A program made the position numbers and the translations under genes. A stretch of DNA of 64,000 nucleotides from Lepas anatifera (lineage: Eukaryota; Arthropoda; Thecostraca; Lepadidae), in contig JAOTON010002266.1 in the NCBI GenBank assembly GCA_034440635.1, positions 1,291,001-1,355,000 of the forward strand, in the 5' to 3' direction. The notes beneath the pieces were generated by a model. It saw nothing but the letters and a program-made list of their open reading frames with translations, did no database searches and was not told where the DNA came from. Of the stretch, positions 25,117 to 36,320 are shown piece after piece (positions within the stretch are counted from its first letter, which is position 1; each line of letters starts with the position of its first letter).

Positions 25117-26535
25117 TAACGGCTGAGCAACGTAATCTTGTCCATGAACCCGCAAAAAACGAAAATGTCATAGTTAAACAGAGCGACAAATGTAAGGGTT
25201 TTGTAATTCTAGACAAAGATGTCTATATAAACAAGGTTAACACTATCTTAGATGACCCGGAGAGCTATGAAAAGTTAAGAAAGAATCCTGTTCAGAATGT
25301 GGAAGCCAAAACCAAACGTACGCTCAAAAGCGTTGCGAGGGGAAAACTGCCGGATAGGACAGTAACAGATCTAACCCCCGCGCATAGTAGAACCCCGTAT
25401 TTTATGGCTTACCGAAGGATCATAAACCATTAGTCCCTCTCAGACCAGTCATATCTGCCTGTGGAGGGCCCACAGAGAAAACTTCCTGTTTGCTTGAGAG
25501 AATACTTAATCAACTTCTCCAGTTTGTGCCTACGCATATTTGGGATACCAAAGACTTTTTGAGGAGACTCTCAAATCACACTCAATCAGAAGGCATACCA
25601 GCAGGTAGTATTTTTTCAGCATAGACGTTGTCAATTTGTATGGAAACATACCCGTTCCTGAAGCTATCAAAGCGGTAGAAGCAAAGCTAGACAATCATTC
25701 ACAGAATATTGATACTTTTGGCCTGACCAAAGACGACATTTCTAAACTTCTCGACCAGTGTCTGAGTGACAATGTTTTCTCATTTGGGGATCAGTACTAC
25801 CGACAAAATTAGGGTTAGCTATGGGGAATCCATGTGCACCTGCCTTGGCCATTCTGTTCTTAGATATGTTTGAAACCAATACGTTAGCTACATGTCCTGT
25901 CAAACCAGAGTTCTTGGTAAGGTACATTGACGATTATGCAGGTATCTTCTCGCATGGGCAGGAAGCTTTGGATGACTTCCTTAGCTATATGAACAGTAGA
26001 CATCCACACCTAAAATTTACCATGGAGCACACGGGTAGTGGGGCGGGGTGCCCTTTTGGATACATTGGTCACAGCAGAAACACACGGCCAAAACACTAAG
26101 ATAGAGACAGAGCTCTACATCAAACCAACCAACTCGGAAATCATCCTCCATAGTACATCTGCCCATCCCACGTCTACGAAACACAATATTATCGAAACAT
26201 GTTCCACAGGGCTATGGATAACTCATCGGGTCCAGAGAAAGAGAGAAAAAGCGTAGATAAGATTTGGAATCTGCTTCTAAAAATGGGTATCATGCAGGGC
26301 TTCTCAGGCGTTTGTTGAGGGAGGTTAGACTAGCTAGGACAGGTAACGGAAGGTGCAAGAAAAAGAAAGAAGGCTCAAATTCTTATGATGGGTTCTTGAC
26401 TTTGCCGTACGTAGACGAACAGCTACTCTGTAAAATAAAAAGGTCGTAAGAAATCTAACCTGAAAGTACATATAGCCTGGAAGAGTAACAAGAAACTTAA
26501 GTCGTCATTGGTTGGGTCGGCCATTTCTAAGCCAA
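25117..26535 (+). pseudogene. Penelope-like reverse transcriptase
   Basis: Starts within NVTAEQRNLVHEPAKNENV (about 25115-25170), then ITK-like VVKQSDKCKGFVILDK. Conserved Penelope blocks follow in order: PYF-GLPKDHKP with frame breaks (about 25395-25430), PLRPVISACGGPT, FFSIDVVNLYGNIPV (catalytic Asp, about 25620), GNPCAPALAILFLDMFE, and RYIDDYAGIF with the catalytic Asp pair (about 25920). A stop at 25810 and frameshifts near 25610, 26060 and 26250 inactivate it. These RTs are distinct from LINE RTs and are related to telomerase RT. Confidence 0.82.
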
Positions 26536-26536
26536 A

Positions 26537-26929
26537 ATGTCCTGGGGGTCAGAGGTGTCATTTATGCAAGTCAGGTTTCAAGGCGACTGCACACAGAAAA
26601 ATTTAGTGTATCAAATAGACTGTAGACTGTGTAACCAGGATCAAAACAGGGCTCAATACGTAGGGGAGTCGATGAGGCCCGTCCGATTGCGATTTAACGA
26701 ACATTTGCGGGACGCGAAAAATAAAACTAGGAACACACCTCTAGGAGATCATTTCCTCGAGAAACATGCAGCACAGGTCACTCGGGCTTTATCAGAACCA
26801 CTTGAGCTTAAAGTAGTTCATCGGGCACGTGATCATCCAGATAGAAAGATAGCCGAATCCATAATCATTCAGGATCGTCATCCCAGCCTTAACGTACAAG
26901 GTACGTCCTGGCCTATTATGCGGGTCTAG
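26537..26929 (+). pseudogene. GIY-YIG endonuclease domain of the Penelope-like element
   Basis: The C-terminal frame reads LVYQIDCRLC, then YVGESMRPVRLRFNEHLRD, the GIY-YIG core in its Penelope form, with the catalytic Arg and a downstream RKIAESIIIQD segment supplying the Glu. A Cys-x-x-Cys pair sits between the two Tyr motifs. The domain is in one open frame to 26929, better preserved than the RT. It would nick target DNA for insertion. Confidence 0.85.
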
Positions 26930-27292
26930 GATAGATTAAGGTACTTCAGCGAATTTTTCACTGTTAATCATAAGCTAGTGTTTGGCTGAAATAATAGAAA
27001 AGACTGTCACAAATACTGCTCTAGGTTTTTCGTATTGTCGGCATTACTTTTAGGTTAGAGGTACCAATATGGTTGTTGTCGACATCCAATCTTATTTTTA
27101 ACGATTCATTCTAAAGGCATTTTTGTGTGAAGCTCAATTCGAGGTCTGGCTATACTAGGACTGAGAATTATTGATATTTACTCCACGATTCTGATGAAGG
27201 GCTGTGCCCGAATATATAATCTTCAGTGTTTTTCATTTCCGGATTCGAGGGGAGAGGCCGGGGACATCTTAACAACCCTTTAAAAGATTTTA

Positions 27293-27526
27293 CATTGACG
27301 GTTGAAAGGGAGCTACTGGTGCTGGTACTGCATTTGTCGGAGACGGACAAAGCGGGGGCTTTAGCCTCCCAGCAGTTGTCTCAGATTTCACCACGGAACT
27401 ATACGTTATTTTGCTGGTTTTACGACACATCAGACGCACTCCTGAGGAACGATGTATTATCATAACTGATTCAGCAAGCTCTCTGGCAGCCCTCCAGTCT
27501 CACCACACACAGCAGAGCTGGCTTTT
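27293..27526 (+). pseudogene. split LINE, piece 3: RNase H start
   Basis: Continues the family A LINE after the Penelope-like insertion: a DG-type first motif, then GAGTAFVGDG and TTELYVILLVLRH, then IITDSASSLAALQSHHT (second Asp). It ends at 27526, where TTTT flanks the palindromic element. The next codons appear at 30380. Confidence 0.75.
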
Positions 27527-30375
27527 GGGGCATTCCAGGACAAAACGACCAAAAATATTTCAATTTGACACCACCATGTCTAGAAAAAATCTGAAACTTT
27601 GTCTCCGGGGTAGTTTTGGGCCAGAAACACGCCTGTGAGAATCTTAGCCCCCTCCGACCAACGGTGACCGAGTTATAGCCCGAGGCATTTTCGGGAGGTG
27701 TCCTTGTAGACTCATCTTTGATGCTTCTTAACTAAAAAAACGCATAGCCTGATTAACAAGTTTTGTATATCATTGAACTCGTCTTGAACTATACTTTATT
27801 TTGAAAAAAGAAAATTTCAAAATTTGAAAATTTTTCACTTTTATTTTGTTTGACCTTTTCTTTTTGACCTAGCTTGACCTTTTCGCAGTTGAAATTGCCC
27901 TTTTAGACACCTCAAAAAATTTTCTTCATAAAATATCTTTCCATAGAAAACAATAAAAATGCGTTCTTGCTGTAAGTTTCAAATTTTTAGCACCTAAGGT
28001 AGGTATGCAGACGGTTTTTGACCACTGCGGTAGTACAGCCTTATGTTTAACGCTGCAAACAAAGTGATTGCTTTTGTTATCGGTTGCTTGCAATCATATG
28101 GATTTGTCTTTACGAAATTTTCATCGTGCAAGTGTCAGATTTTATGACAATTAACACGCGCCCACCCGAGGGGGTGGACCAACCGGCCTCCTCAGGTCTC
28201 TACAGGTAGTAAAAAAACACCTTCGCGCAGCGCCACCGTACTCCATCTACCTCTAACACAACATTTTTCAACGTCTGGAAAAATAATTTAGGTCAAATGG
28301 GAGGTGGTAGGTACCGTAAATACTGAAGGCCAGCTGGCAACTGACTGGTGAGGGTGTGACCCGAGGTAGACGCTCGTCGTTATGCCTTGTGGGACTTTCA
28401 ACTTTGGTTCCTTGATTAACACTTCATCGTGGGAGTTGATCGTTTGGGTGGTGGGGTCGGGGTCTCCGTAAAAAGTCCCTTGATGACTCTAGTGAGACAC
28501 ATACTCCTAAAACTGAACTGGCAACAACTTGGACAATATTTATAAAAATAAAAATTGCAGCCATTAAAAGTGATAGAGAGGGATCCATTGTTTCGAGGGA
28601 GACGAGGGCAAATGAACTTATTAATAATGGACCTTTCAGCCTTAAACGAAAATTTATAAAGATGTCGTGACTTTATCCATAATTGAAACAAGTATAACTT
28701 ATCCCATGAGCACCACTAACTCACACAAGTACATTGTTCCCGGAGATGGAAAATAGTATCGATACAAGGTGACCCAGTGCAGCACAGCATACGTTTGAGA
28801 GGGTCCATGCAATGTAAACAAACGTGTCTGAAAGGCTTTCATTCCCAAAAAGTAATTTGAATCTGCTCAAATATGTGAAAAAATGTCCTGAAATTGTACC
28901 ATATACGACTTGGTCCCTTGAACAGGTTGCCTCATGATATTTTTACAAGGTGGTCATTTCATAGCTAATCCCAGATGAATAGTGACACGGTGCACTGGGA
29001 GTGATGCCGCTAAACAGCCAGTTTTAATCACTACTGAATATGTTACATACAATCGTTTGGTCGTGTCACCTTTGAGGTTGCTCGAGGTCACAGTATTTCT
29101 TACAGGAACTAAGTGGAAACCTAAATTTTGTGGCATAATGGGTGACAGAGGAGAGCCATAGAAAGAAATGTTCAGCACCATTGGAACACTCTTGTTGAGC
29201 CCAAACGGATTATATATCTTATAATATCGCCTAGTCAAATGTCAAAATTAACCTGCTTTGACTTAGAGCCAGGCTTAGGTCTGTATGGTAAAAAGAATAT
29301 TAATCCAAGCTGCAGTGGCAAGTCAGACACGACAACCTAAAAATAAAACATCCATCGCAATTCTCCACAATTCTCAATTCTCTCAAGTTATCAAAATTTA
29401 CCAATTGCCCCATGCATTTCTAATTGAAAGATCATGACGCGGACCCTGCTCCCAGTTATCGACATAGAAATCCTGCTACGAAAAATTATCTTGCTCGGTG
29501 ACCTTACTATGTAATGTGAATCCAACCGCGACCGGCTAAATTTGATATTATTGATGCACCTCCCAAAGTTTTCGAGGTTAGGTCTCTTGACCTGGGTTGG
29601 TAGTCTGACCTGGTATGACCCAGACCTAACATTTTGCCAGAAGCTGCAAAAATTTCGAGTTAGAGGTACATGAAGTACGGTGGCACTGCACGAAGGTGTT
29701 TATTTTTACTACCTGTAGAGACCTGAGGATGCCGGTTGCCCACCCCTCGGGTGGGCGCGTGTTAATTGTCATATTTTCTGACAATTGCACGATGAAAATT
29801 TCGTAAAGACAAAGCAATATGATTGCCAGCAACCGATTACAAAAGCAATCGCTATGTTTGCGGCGTGAAACATAAGGCTGTACTTCCGTAGTGGTCAAAA
29901 ACCGTCTACATACCTACCTTACGTGCTAAATATTTGAAACTTATAGCAAGAACGCTTTTTTCCTATGGAAATATTTTTTATGAATAAAAATTTTTGAGGT
30001 GTCTAAAAGGGCAATTTGAACTGCGAAAAGGTCAAGCTAGGTCAAAAAGAAAATGTCAAACAGATTAAAAGTAAAAAATTCTCAAATAAAAAATGGGATT
30101 TTCTTTTTTAAAATAAATTATAGTTCAAGACGAGTTCAATGATATACAAAACTTACTAATCAGGCTATGTGTTTTTGAGGTATGAAGCTTCAAAGATGAG
30201 TCTACAAGGTGACCTCTCGAAAATGCCTCGGGCTCTAACTCGGTCACCGTTGGTCGGAGAGGGCTAAGATTCTCACAGGCGTGTTTCTGGCCCAAAACTA
30301 ACCCGCAGACAAAGTTTCAAATTTTTTCTAGATATGGTGGTGTCAAGCCTTGGTCCATCTGCCCCGGAATGCCCC
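27527..30375. mobile_element. palindromic (foldback) element carrying a TTAA element at its centre
   Basis: The outer ends read GGGGCATTCC and GGAATGCCCC, flanked by TTTT on both sides (27523-27526, 30376-30379). The left arm 27527-28150 is the approximate reverse complement of 29766-30375 along its whole length. The arms meet at ATGACAATTAATTGTCAT once the inner element (28155-29761, with TTAA flanks) is removed. No transposase is visible. A single arm also appears at about 55765-56352. It splits the LINE RNase H; removal with one TTTT restores the local frame. Confidence 0.8.
28155..29761. mobile_element. TTAA-target element (family T3) inside the palindrome
   Basis: 1,607 bp with TTAA on both sides (28151-28154 and 29762-29765). 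It starts CACGCGCCCACCC and ends GGGTGGGCGCGTG, with inverted ends of roughly 100 bp. CACGCGC is also the start of the family T2 element at 39900. The interior is non-coding. Confidence 0.75.
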
Positions 30376-30379
30376 TTTT

Positions 30380-30509
30380 GCTAACAATTCAAAAGCTTCT
30401 GATAGTGATTGCCCTCCGAGGTACTGATGTGTGTTTTCCTTTTTTCCGAGCCACGTTGGCATCTCAGGGAATGAATAAGTTGATACAGTTGCCAAGCATG
30501 CGTGTCAGT
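30380..30509 (+). pseudogene. split LINE, piece 4: RNase H middle
   Basis: LLTIQKLLIVIALRGTDV, then FFPSHVGISGNE and VDTVAKHACQ: the last RNase H motif of the family A LINE. One frameshift and one stop are present. It is cut by the gypsy LTR at 30510; the LINE resumes at 35165. Confidence 0.75.
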
Positions 30510-30767
30510 GTTGTGTTGTGTTATGCGCCGGCTTTGTAATTCATGCGCCAGATTGTTGAAGTTCCAATTAACTGCTGACGGCAGCGTTGCTATAAATATA
30601 TTGCGTAGTTTTCAGAACCGACAGCGCTGCATTGTTTTGATTCGTTCTTAAATAAACAAGACTTCCGGCTTAAACACGTGTCTCAGAGCATGGTGTCTAT
30701 TTCTGATTAATATTCGGAACGATTTGCGTGCTGCCGATCACTGATGGTAAGCATCATAGACGCAACA
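30510..30767 (+). repeat. 5' LTR of the gypsy element
   Basis: 258 bp. A TATA-like TATAAATATA lies near 30590 and a polyadenylation-like AATAAA near 30650, both shared with the 3' LTR. It ends GACGCAACA just before the probable primer-binding site. Confidence 0.9.
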
Positions 30768-30799
30768 TATTTTGGCGACCAGTTGTAGCTCCTCCCCGA

Positions 30800-31860
30800 G
30801 AATTGAGCTTGCTTACGTGCCATTATGGACGTTTTAGGAGGTGCACCCGTGCCACACCTGGCCCTGCGCCGGTTCTGTGGGTCACGTGGTTACGTCAGTT
30901 TGATGTATATCTGCAAGCCATTGGTGGTGACTTGTTCCTCCCACCCAGACAAGTAGCACTCCTCATGCACTGTCTAGGATGTGAAGGCCAGTGGATAATT
31001 AATACTCTGCCTGTTCGGGCCAAGTTGGAAGGCGAGTCAGACCTTGCCCACCTGAATCGAAAGTTTACTAGCTTTTTCGGGCCCAAGACAAACGTCGTAG
31101 GTGAGCGATGCCGTTTTCATAGCCGCCACCAGCAGCCTCAAGAAACGACTGCCCAATGGGTAAGTGTCCTTCGTGGCCTAGCCGCAACCTGCGACTATGG
31201 CGACAAGTCGGAAGAGTTCATCAGAGACCAGGTGGCTGAGAAGACACGGTCTCCTACCTTGCGCCAACGCCTGCTGATGGAGGATGGTCTGACGCTGGAG
31301 AAGACCCTCTGCATTGCAGAGACAGTAGAAACTGCTGCTCGGACGCCAGTTTTCTGCAGTCAGCTACCCAAGCGACAGCTAGCCAGCCCGTAGAGGTTAA
31401 CTATGCCTATCAGGGTAAGCCTCGTCCACCCCGCTCCAGAGGCAAAGGTAAGCGCCAGCAAGTTTCTCACCCTGGATTTAGCCAGTACTCTGGTGGCGGT
31501 GCTCAGTCGCAGCCCCATCACCACCCTATGAAGTGCCAAAGGTGTGGGCTTCGTCCACATGCTGACAATGTGTGCCCTGCATGGAGTGCTGTGTGCCACC
31601 AGTGTGGTCGGAAAGGACACTGGGCATCCATGTGCCGCAGCAAGAGGACAGCTGCAGGCATGCATGCCGTGCGGTCACTGGAGATCCTCTCTGTGGGGAC
31701 TGCTCAGTTAAGCGCTCCAGTTCAAGTGGCAGGCAAAGACATTGAGATGGTGGTCGACACTGGGTCAAGTGTATCGCTCCTGCCCAAGAGTGTGTTGACT
31801 GGTGTGCCACTTGTTCAAACCGCAGAGCAACTGTGTTCCTACCAAGGGGTAAGGTACAAG
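30800..31860 (+). pseudogene. gypsy Gag, zinc knuckles and protease
   Basis: Capsid-like sequence (WLRQFDVYLQAIGGDLFLPP, LNRKFTSFFGP, DYGDKSEEFIRDQ) runs to an accidental stop at 31391. The next frame has a basic linker and two knuckles: CQRCGLRPHADNVC (atypical spacing) and CHQCGRKGHWASMC. The protease follows with the active-site VVDTGSSVSLLPKS near 31750. A frameshift near 31850 leads into the pol frame. Confidence 0.85.
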
Positions 31861-33300
31861 TGTTAGGTGCGGCAGATGTGCTAGTTAGGAACAAGGGGCT
31901 GGAGAAGTGTGTCAGTGTGTATGTTGTGCCCCATGGCCGTCCCATCATGGGTTTGGATATGATGCGTTTGTTCGAGGTCAGTGTTGTGAATAACCAAGTG
32001 TGCGCTGTCTCTCAGGAACCTCATCCTCCAACCCAACCTGAACCTGCCAAGAAGGTGCAAACCCATCAGGAAGCTGCTCCTATCCGTGGATACCAGCACC
32101 TCATCACCATCAACCCCGACACCCCTCATGTCCGCCAACCTATCCGTCAACTGCCATGGTCAGTAAGAGATCAGGTGAGAGAGCGTTTAGATAAGCTAGA
32201 ACAGACAGGTGTGATTGAGAAGGTTGATGCGTCTGAGTGGGTGTCTCCCTTAGTTGTAACCAAAAAGCGTAATGGAGACATATTTGTATGTGTAGACCTC
32301 AGACAGGCTAACAGAGCAGTGATAACACATGGGTATCCTCTACCCAGCATGGAGGACATGCTTCACAGGCTCAGAGGTTCGAGTGTTTTTACAAAGTTTG
32401 ACCTCCAGGATGCCTACCACCAGGTTGAACTACATCCCGATAGCCGCAGCCTAACCTGCTTCTCCACTCCTCAGGGGCTCAGGCGGTTCACTAGGGTTCC
32501 GTTTGGTCTGGCCTCTGCAGGTCCGTGTTTCCGGTAGGTAATGGAGTCGATGCTTAAGGGGATCAGCGGCGTATCCATCTATCAAGCCGATGTAGTTGTG
32601 CATGCATCCACCAGAGAGGAGCATGACCGTCGCGTGAGGCAGGTCGAAGCAGTCTGCCGAGATCGGAACGTACTGGTGAACTAGGCGAAGTGTGTACGAG
32701 GGGTGCCCAGCATCACTTTCCTGGGATACCTGGTATCAAGCAGCGGCATCCACATAGATCCAGAGCGGATCGCTCCAATAGTGAGTTGGCCTGACCCCTC
32801 CATAGCCGCTGAGCTGCAGTCGTTCCTGGGCTCAGTGAGCTACCACTCTCGATTCGTGCCTGGGTTCTCCGCTCTGTTAGATCCACTCAGATCTCTGCAG
32901 AAGGCAGAACCGTCCGTGTAGACCCATGCGAGTTCACAGCTTGTCAAGGAGATTAAGGCTGCCATCCAGAGGGCTCCTGCCCTGTGTCCCTTTGATCCGG
33001 CACTGCGCACCATACTTACCTGTGACTCCAGTGACGTTGGGTGTGGTGCTCGCCTCAGTCAGGTAGGAGCTGACGGGAGAGAGGAGGTAGTGTGGCACGC
33101 CTCTACCACCTTTTCCTCAGCCGAGAGAGGTTACTCCACTGTGGAGAAGGAGGCACTCTGTTGGGTGTGGGCCGTGGAGAAATGGCTAGTGTACCTATGG
33201 GGTCGGAGATTTCTCCTCAAGACTGACCGCCAGGCACTCTGTACCATTTAAGGACTCGAACCGAGTCGGGCGCCGAGTAGCTCGATGGGAGGCTCGGATG
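31861..33300 (+). pseudogene. gypsy reverse transcriptase and RNase H
   Basis: The lead-in DTPHVRQPIRQLPW is followed by VIEKVDASEWVSPLVVTKK, FVCVDLRQANRA, VFTKFDLQDAYHQVELHP (first catalytic Asp) and RVPFGLASAG. The YxDD box at about 32580 reads YQAD: one catalytic Asp is Ala. FLGYLVSSSGI and RFVPGFSALLDPL follow. RNase H shows LTCDSSDVGCGARLSQ, YSTVEKEALCWV and LKTDRQAL. In-frame stops are at about 32535, 32681, 32919 and 33248. Confidence 0.88.
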
Positions 33301-34813
33301 ATGGAGTTCTGCTTTGATGTAGAATACATCCCTGGAAAGTTGAACCAAGTGGCTGATGGCCTTTCCAGGCTGCCCCTCCCTCAGGTGGACTGGGAAGACG
33401 ATGACACGGTCCAGGTGGCAATGCTGTCCACTACCTCAGCTGTATCCGAGGCTGAGTTCGTAAACGCTTCCGCGGATGACGTCACGCTGACAGACGTGTG
33501 TCACCACGTGCAAGGCGGGTGGCCCGGCAAAGCGCGCGATGTGGCCGTGCCCAGGAAGGCATTCTTTTCAGTGCGCCATGAGCTGTCTGTAGCCGGCCAG
33601 CTTATCTTCCATGGCGAACGACCCGTGGTGCCAGATCCGCTCCGCAGCCGTGTGATCAGTGACGCGCACGAGTCCCACCAGGGGATAGTGCGAACGAAGC
33701 AAAGGCTTCGAGACAGGTTTTGGTGGCCGTCCATGGACGCGGACATAGAGGCCGCTCTGACGGAGTGTGTGTTGTGCTCCGCACACAGCGCACACGTCCA
33801 TGACTGCCGACCGCCACTCCACCCCATCCCACTACTTTCTGGGGCGTGGCGGAAAGTAATGTGTGACATTATAGGGCCGATGAAGGGTCCACAGCAAGAG
33901 CGCCATGGCATTGTCCTCTGTGACGTGTAATGCACGTGGCCGGAGGTTGCCTTGTGTAGTGAGGTGACTGCAGGCACAGTGGTACTGTTCCTCGAATCGC
34001 TGTTCGGCAGAGAAGGCGTGCCAGAAGTGCTGGTGACCGACAACGGTCCCCAGTTTCGGTCATCAGAGCTGAGTCAGTATCTCGCGTCAGTCGGTGTGAA
34101 GCTGATCCACAGCTCGACTTACAGTCCGACGGCCTGTGGCATGGTAGAGCGCCTCAACAGGACTGTGAAGGACGCCATCGAGACGGCGTGGATCCTGAAG
34201 AAACCCAGAGCTGGATACCTGCGCGAGTTTTTGAACTACCGTGTTACCCCTCACCCGGCGACAGGTCTGTCCCCGTTTGGGGTCCTGAGGGGTCGCGAGA
34301 TGCGCACAGCCCTCGACGTTTTGGGTCTGCCACAGGACTCTGAGGTAGTACGGGTGGACCCCGAGTGCGTTCAGCGCTACCAGGCTGCCTACAAAGCGCG
34401 CTACGACAGGCGCGCTGGCAAAGCGCCCCAGTGGGAGGCCGGCGACACGGTGCGTGTCAGGTGCCGTCGAACTGGAAAGTTCACGGGCTCACAGGCTGCA
34501 AAAGTGGGCGCACGTACGGGCCCGCGCGCGCAGTTACCCGCTCCAGCACGGCCGACGTGTCCACGCACGAGATCTCGTGACTGCGCGACCTGGAAACCAC
34601 GTCGATCCGAGCGCGGATACCTGGTTTGACGCTAGCTCAGTCCCTGTGCACTCTGCGTCGCCAGCTGAACTAGAGCCTGCAGAGCCAGACAGCCCAGTGA
34701 CGCCTGAGCCCCAGTTAACACCCTGTCCTACCCTCAGGCTGGATCCAGTGACACCGCCCATCAGGCGTAGCGAGCGAGTTTTTAGGGCTCCCTTGAGGTA
34801 TTCGCCGAGTTAG
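33301..34813 (+). pseudogene. gypsy integrase and C-terminal tail
   Basis: A linker (EYIPGKLNQVADGLSRLP) leads to the integrase zinc region (ISDAHESHQGIVRTKQRL, ALTECVLC). The core has MCDIIGPM, a stop at about 33928, then LVTDNGPQF and GMVERLNRTVKDAI, so the D-D-E residues are all present. Downstream coding includes LREFLNYRVTPHPATGLSPF. A frameshift near 34500 leads to a Pro-rich tail with IRRSERVFRAPLRY, ending at 34813. Confidence 0.88.
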
Positions 34814-34905
34814 GCTCATATATTACGATGTTCAGCAAGTTGTGTTGTTGACTGTCTTTCATGTTTAAGGTCGTAGCCTTCGATCTTTATTTTTGAGGGG
34901 GCAGA

Positions 34906-35164
34906 TGTTGTGTTGTGTTATGCGCCAGCTTTGTAGTTCATGCTCCAGATTGTTGAAGTTCCAATTAGCTGCTGACGGCAGCGTTGCTATAAATATATTG
35001 CGTAGTTATCGGAACCGACAGCGCTGCATTGTTGTGATTCGTTCTTAAATAAACAAGACTTCCGGCTTAAACATGTGTCTCAGAGCATGGTGTCTATTTC
35101 CGATTAATATTCGGAACGAGTTGCGTACTGCCGATCACTGATGCTAAGCATCATAGACGCAAAA
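34906..35164 (+). repeat. 3' LTR of the gypsy element
   Basis: 259 bp, differing from the 5' LTR at roughly a dozen positions by eye, so the insertion is not recent. It ends GACGCAAAA, then the GTCAG duplication and the resumed LINE. Confidence 0.9.
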
Positions 35165-35169
35165 GTCAG

Positions 35170-35760
35170 TTTACCCCCTCGCGACGGTTTAAAATTCCAG
35201 CCACAGACCTGAAATCATCATTTAGGATGGTTGTACATGATGAGTGGCAGACAAGGTGGGCTGCAGAGCCTGATTGCTTTTTGAAGCGATTGTGGCCATC
35301 GATTTAAACCCTGGGAGTCGAGCATCAGGCGAAGCAGAATGGAGGAGGTGAGCCTCACTAGGCTTCGAATAGGTGACTGTTATGCGACACACGCCCATTA
35401 CTTAAACAACACCCCTCCCAGCATATGTCCTCACTGTGGCAGCCGGCTCACAGTACAGCATGTTTTATGTACTACTGACAGCTGTGACCAGCTGAAACGA
35501 AGTCAGCGCCGATTCTTCCCACCGGTCCCACTGGGACGGATTCTAGGCAATGACGCGTCCATATACATCGGGAAGTTTTATCATACCTCAGAGAAGTACA
35601 TTTTGACGTAGTATATACCCCCATCAGATGCTCTTAGATGTCACACCCTCTGTGTAGGCCACTTAAGTTAATGACAATCTCAGAATGATGTAATATGATT
35701 ATGACGGGCACATAAGCCTCTGTAGCTGCAGTGCCCTAAAACTCCAATATTCATCCAATA
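35170..35760 (+). mobile_element. split LINE, piece 5: C-terminus and 3' end
   Basis: Resumes the family A LINE after the gypsy insertion: IPATDLKSSFRMVVHDEWQT, then VSLTRLRIGDCYATHAHYL and ICPHCGSRLTVQHVL. The last coding part (about 35609) ends near SEKYILT. The 3' UTR carries GTAGCTGCAGTGCCCTAAAA near 35725-35745, the family 3' signature. Confidence 0.82.
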
Positions 35761-36320
35761 ATCATCAGGCAGTGGTACTTTCATGGGTCGTCCGCACGGT
35801 TGGAGAGCATCCAACCGTGGAATTCTCGGCTATTGCTGCATTTTTTAGAAAGTGTATCATTTAATGTCATTTACTCACCATCTTAGGACGTAATCACCTA
35901 CTTTTTACTCTTTGACTCGTTGAAGCACGCACGGTGATGATAACATTTTTACCTTTAGGACACACCTTTAGCCCCACGAGATGTTGAAACTCTTTTGTAT
36001 ATGTCTTGTGTAGTGTTATGGGCGCCACATGACCTTTGTTGTCCCTAAATAACCAATTATGGTGATGATGAGTTCGAGTGGGTGTTCAAACACCCCCCCC
36101 CTCCACCAGGTTGACGGTGGATCGGAGGCCCACCGGGGCGCGTGCTCTGATGTTTGGGCTGTCGATTTTGCTAGTTTGTGGTTGATCTAAAATGTTTTGT
36201 CTATTGTAGTGTTCCAACAATGTGTTCTACTAGAGCTTTACTTGGGCACTGTGTACTCTGCTCTTCGAACCGCCTCCTCTCCGCATGCGTAATATAGCGC
36301 TGCTCCAAATGAGCTCGACG
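35761..36320. other. intronic, no recognisable gene
   Basis: Non-coding; contains a short C-run (about 36091-36100). No repeat partner noticed. Confidence 0.35.

Larger units (their letters stand above)
24493..27277 (+). mobile_element. Penelope-like element with GIY-YIG endonuclease
   Basis: A 2.8-kb insertion flanked by a 15-bp target duplication, CTTTAAAAGATTTTA, at 24478-24492 and 27278-27292. It is bounded by an inverted repeat of about 590 bp (24524-25116 against about 26692-27277); the left arm thus carries an antisense copy of the GIY-YIG region. An extra ~31 bp at the far left has no mirror. The central ORF codes a Penelope-type RT followed by a GIY-YIG domain, but contains stops. 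On removal, the LINE reading frame continues from TYSGFKRF into its RNase H. Confidence 0.9.
30510..35164 (+). mobile_element. Ty3/gypsy LTR retrotransposon, structurally complete but inactive
   Basis: 4.65 kb, flanked by a 5-bp duplication GTCAG (30505-30509, 35165-35169). LTRs are 30510-30767 and 34906-35164, starting TGTTGTG. A primer-binding-site-like TTTGGCGACC follows the 5' LTR; a polypurine tract (GAGGGGGCAGA) precedes the 3' LTR. Gag, CCHC knuckles, protease, RT, RNase H and integrase are all present in the usual order, with no env. Frameshifts near 31350 and 31850 and stops at about 32535, 32681, 32919, 33248 and 33928 inactivate it. Clade not resolved. Confidence 0.93.
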
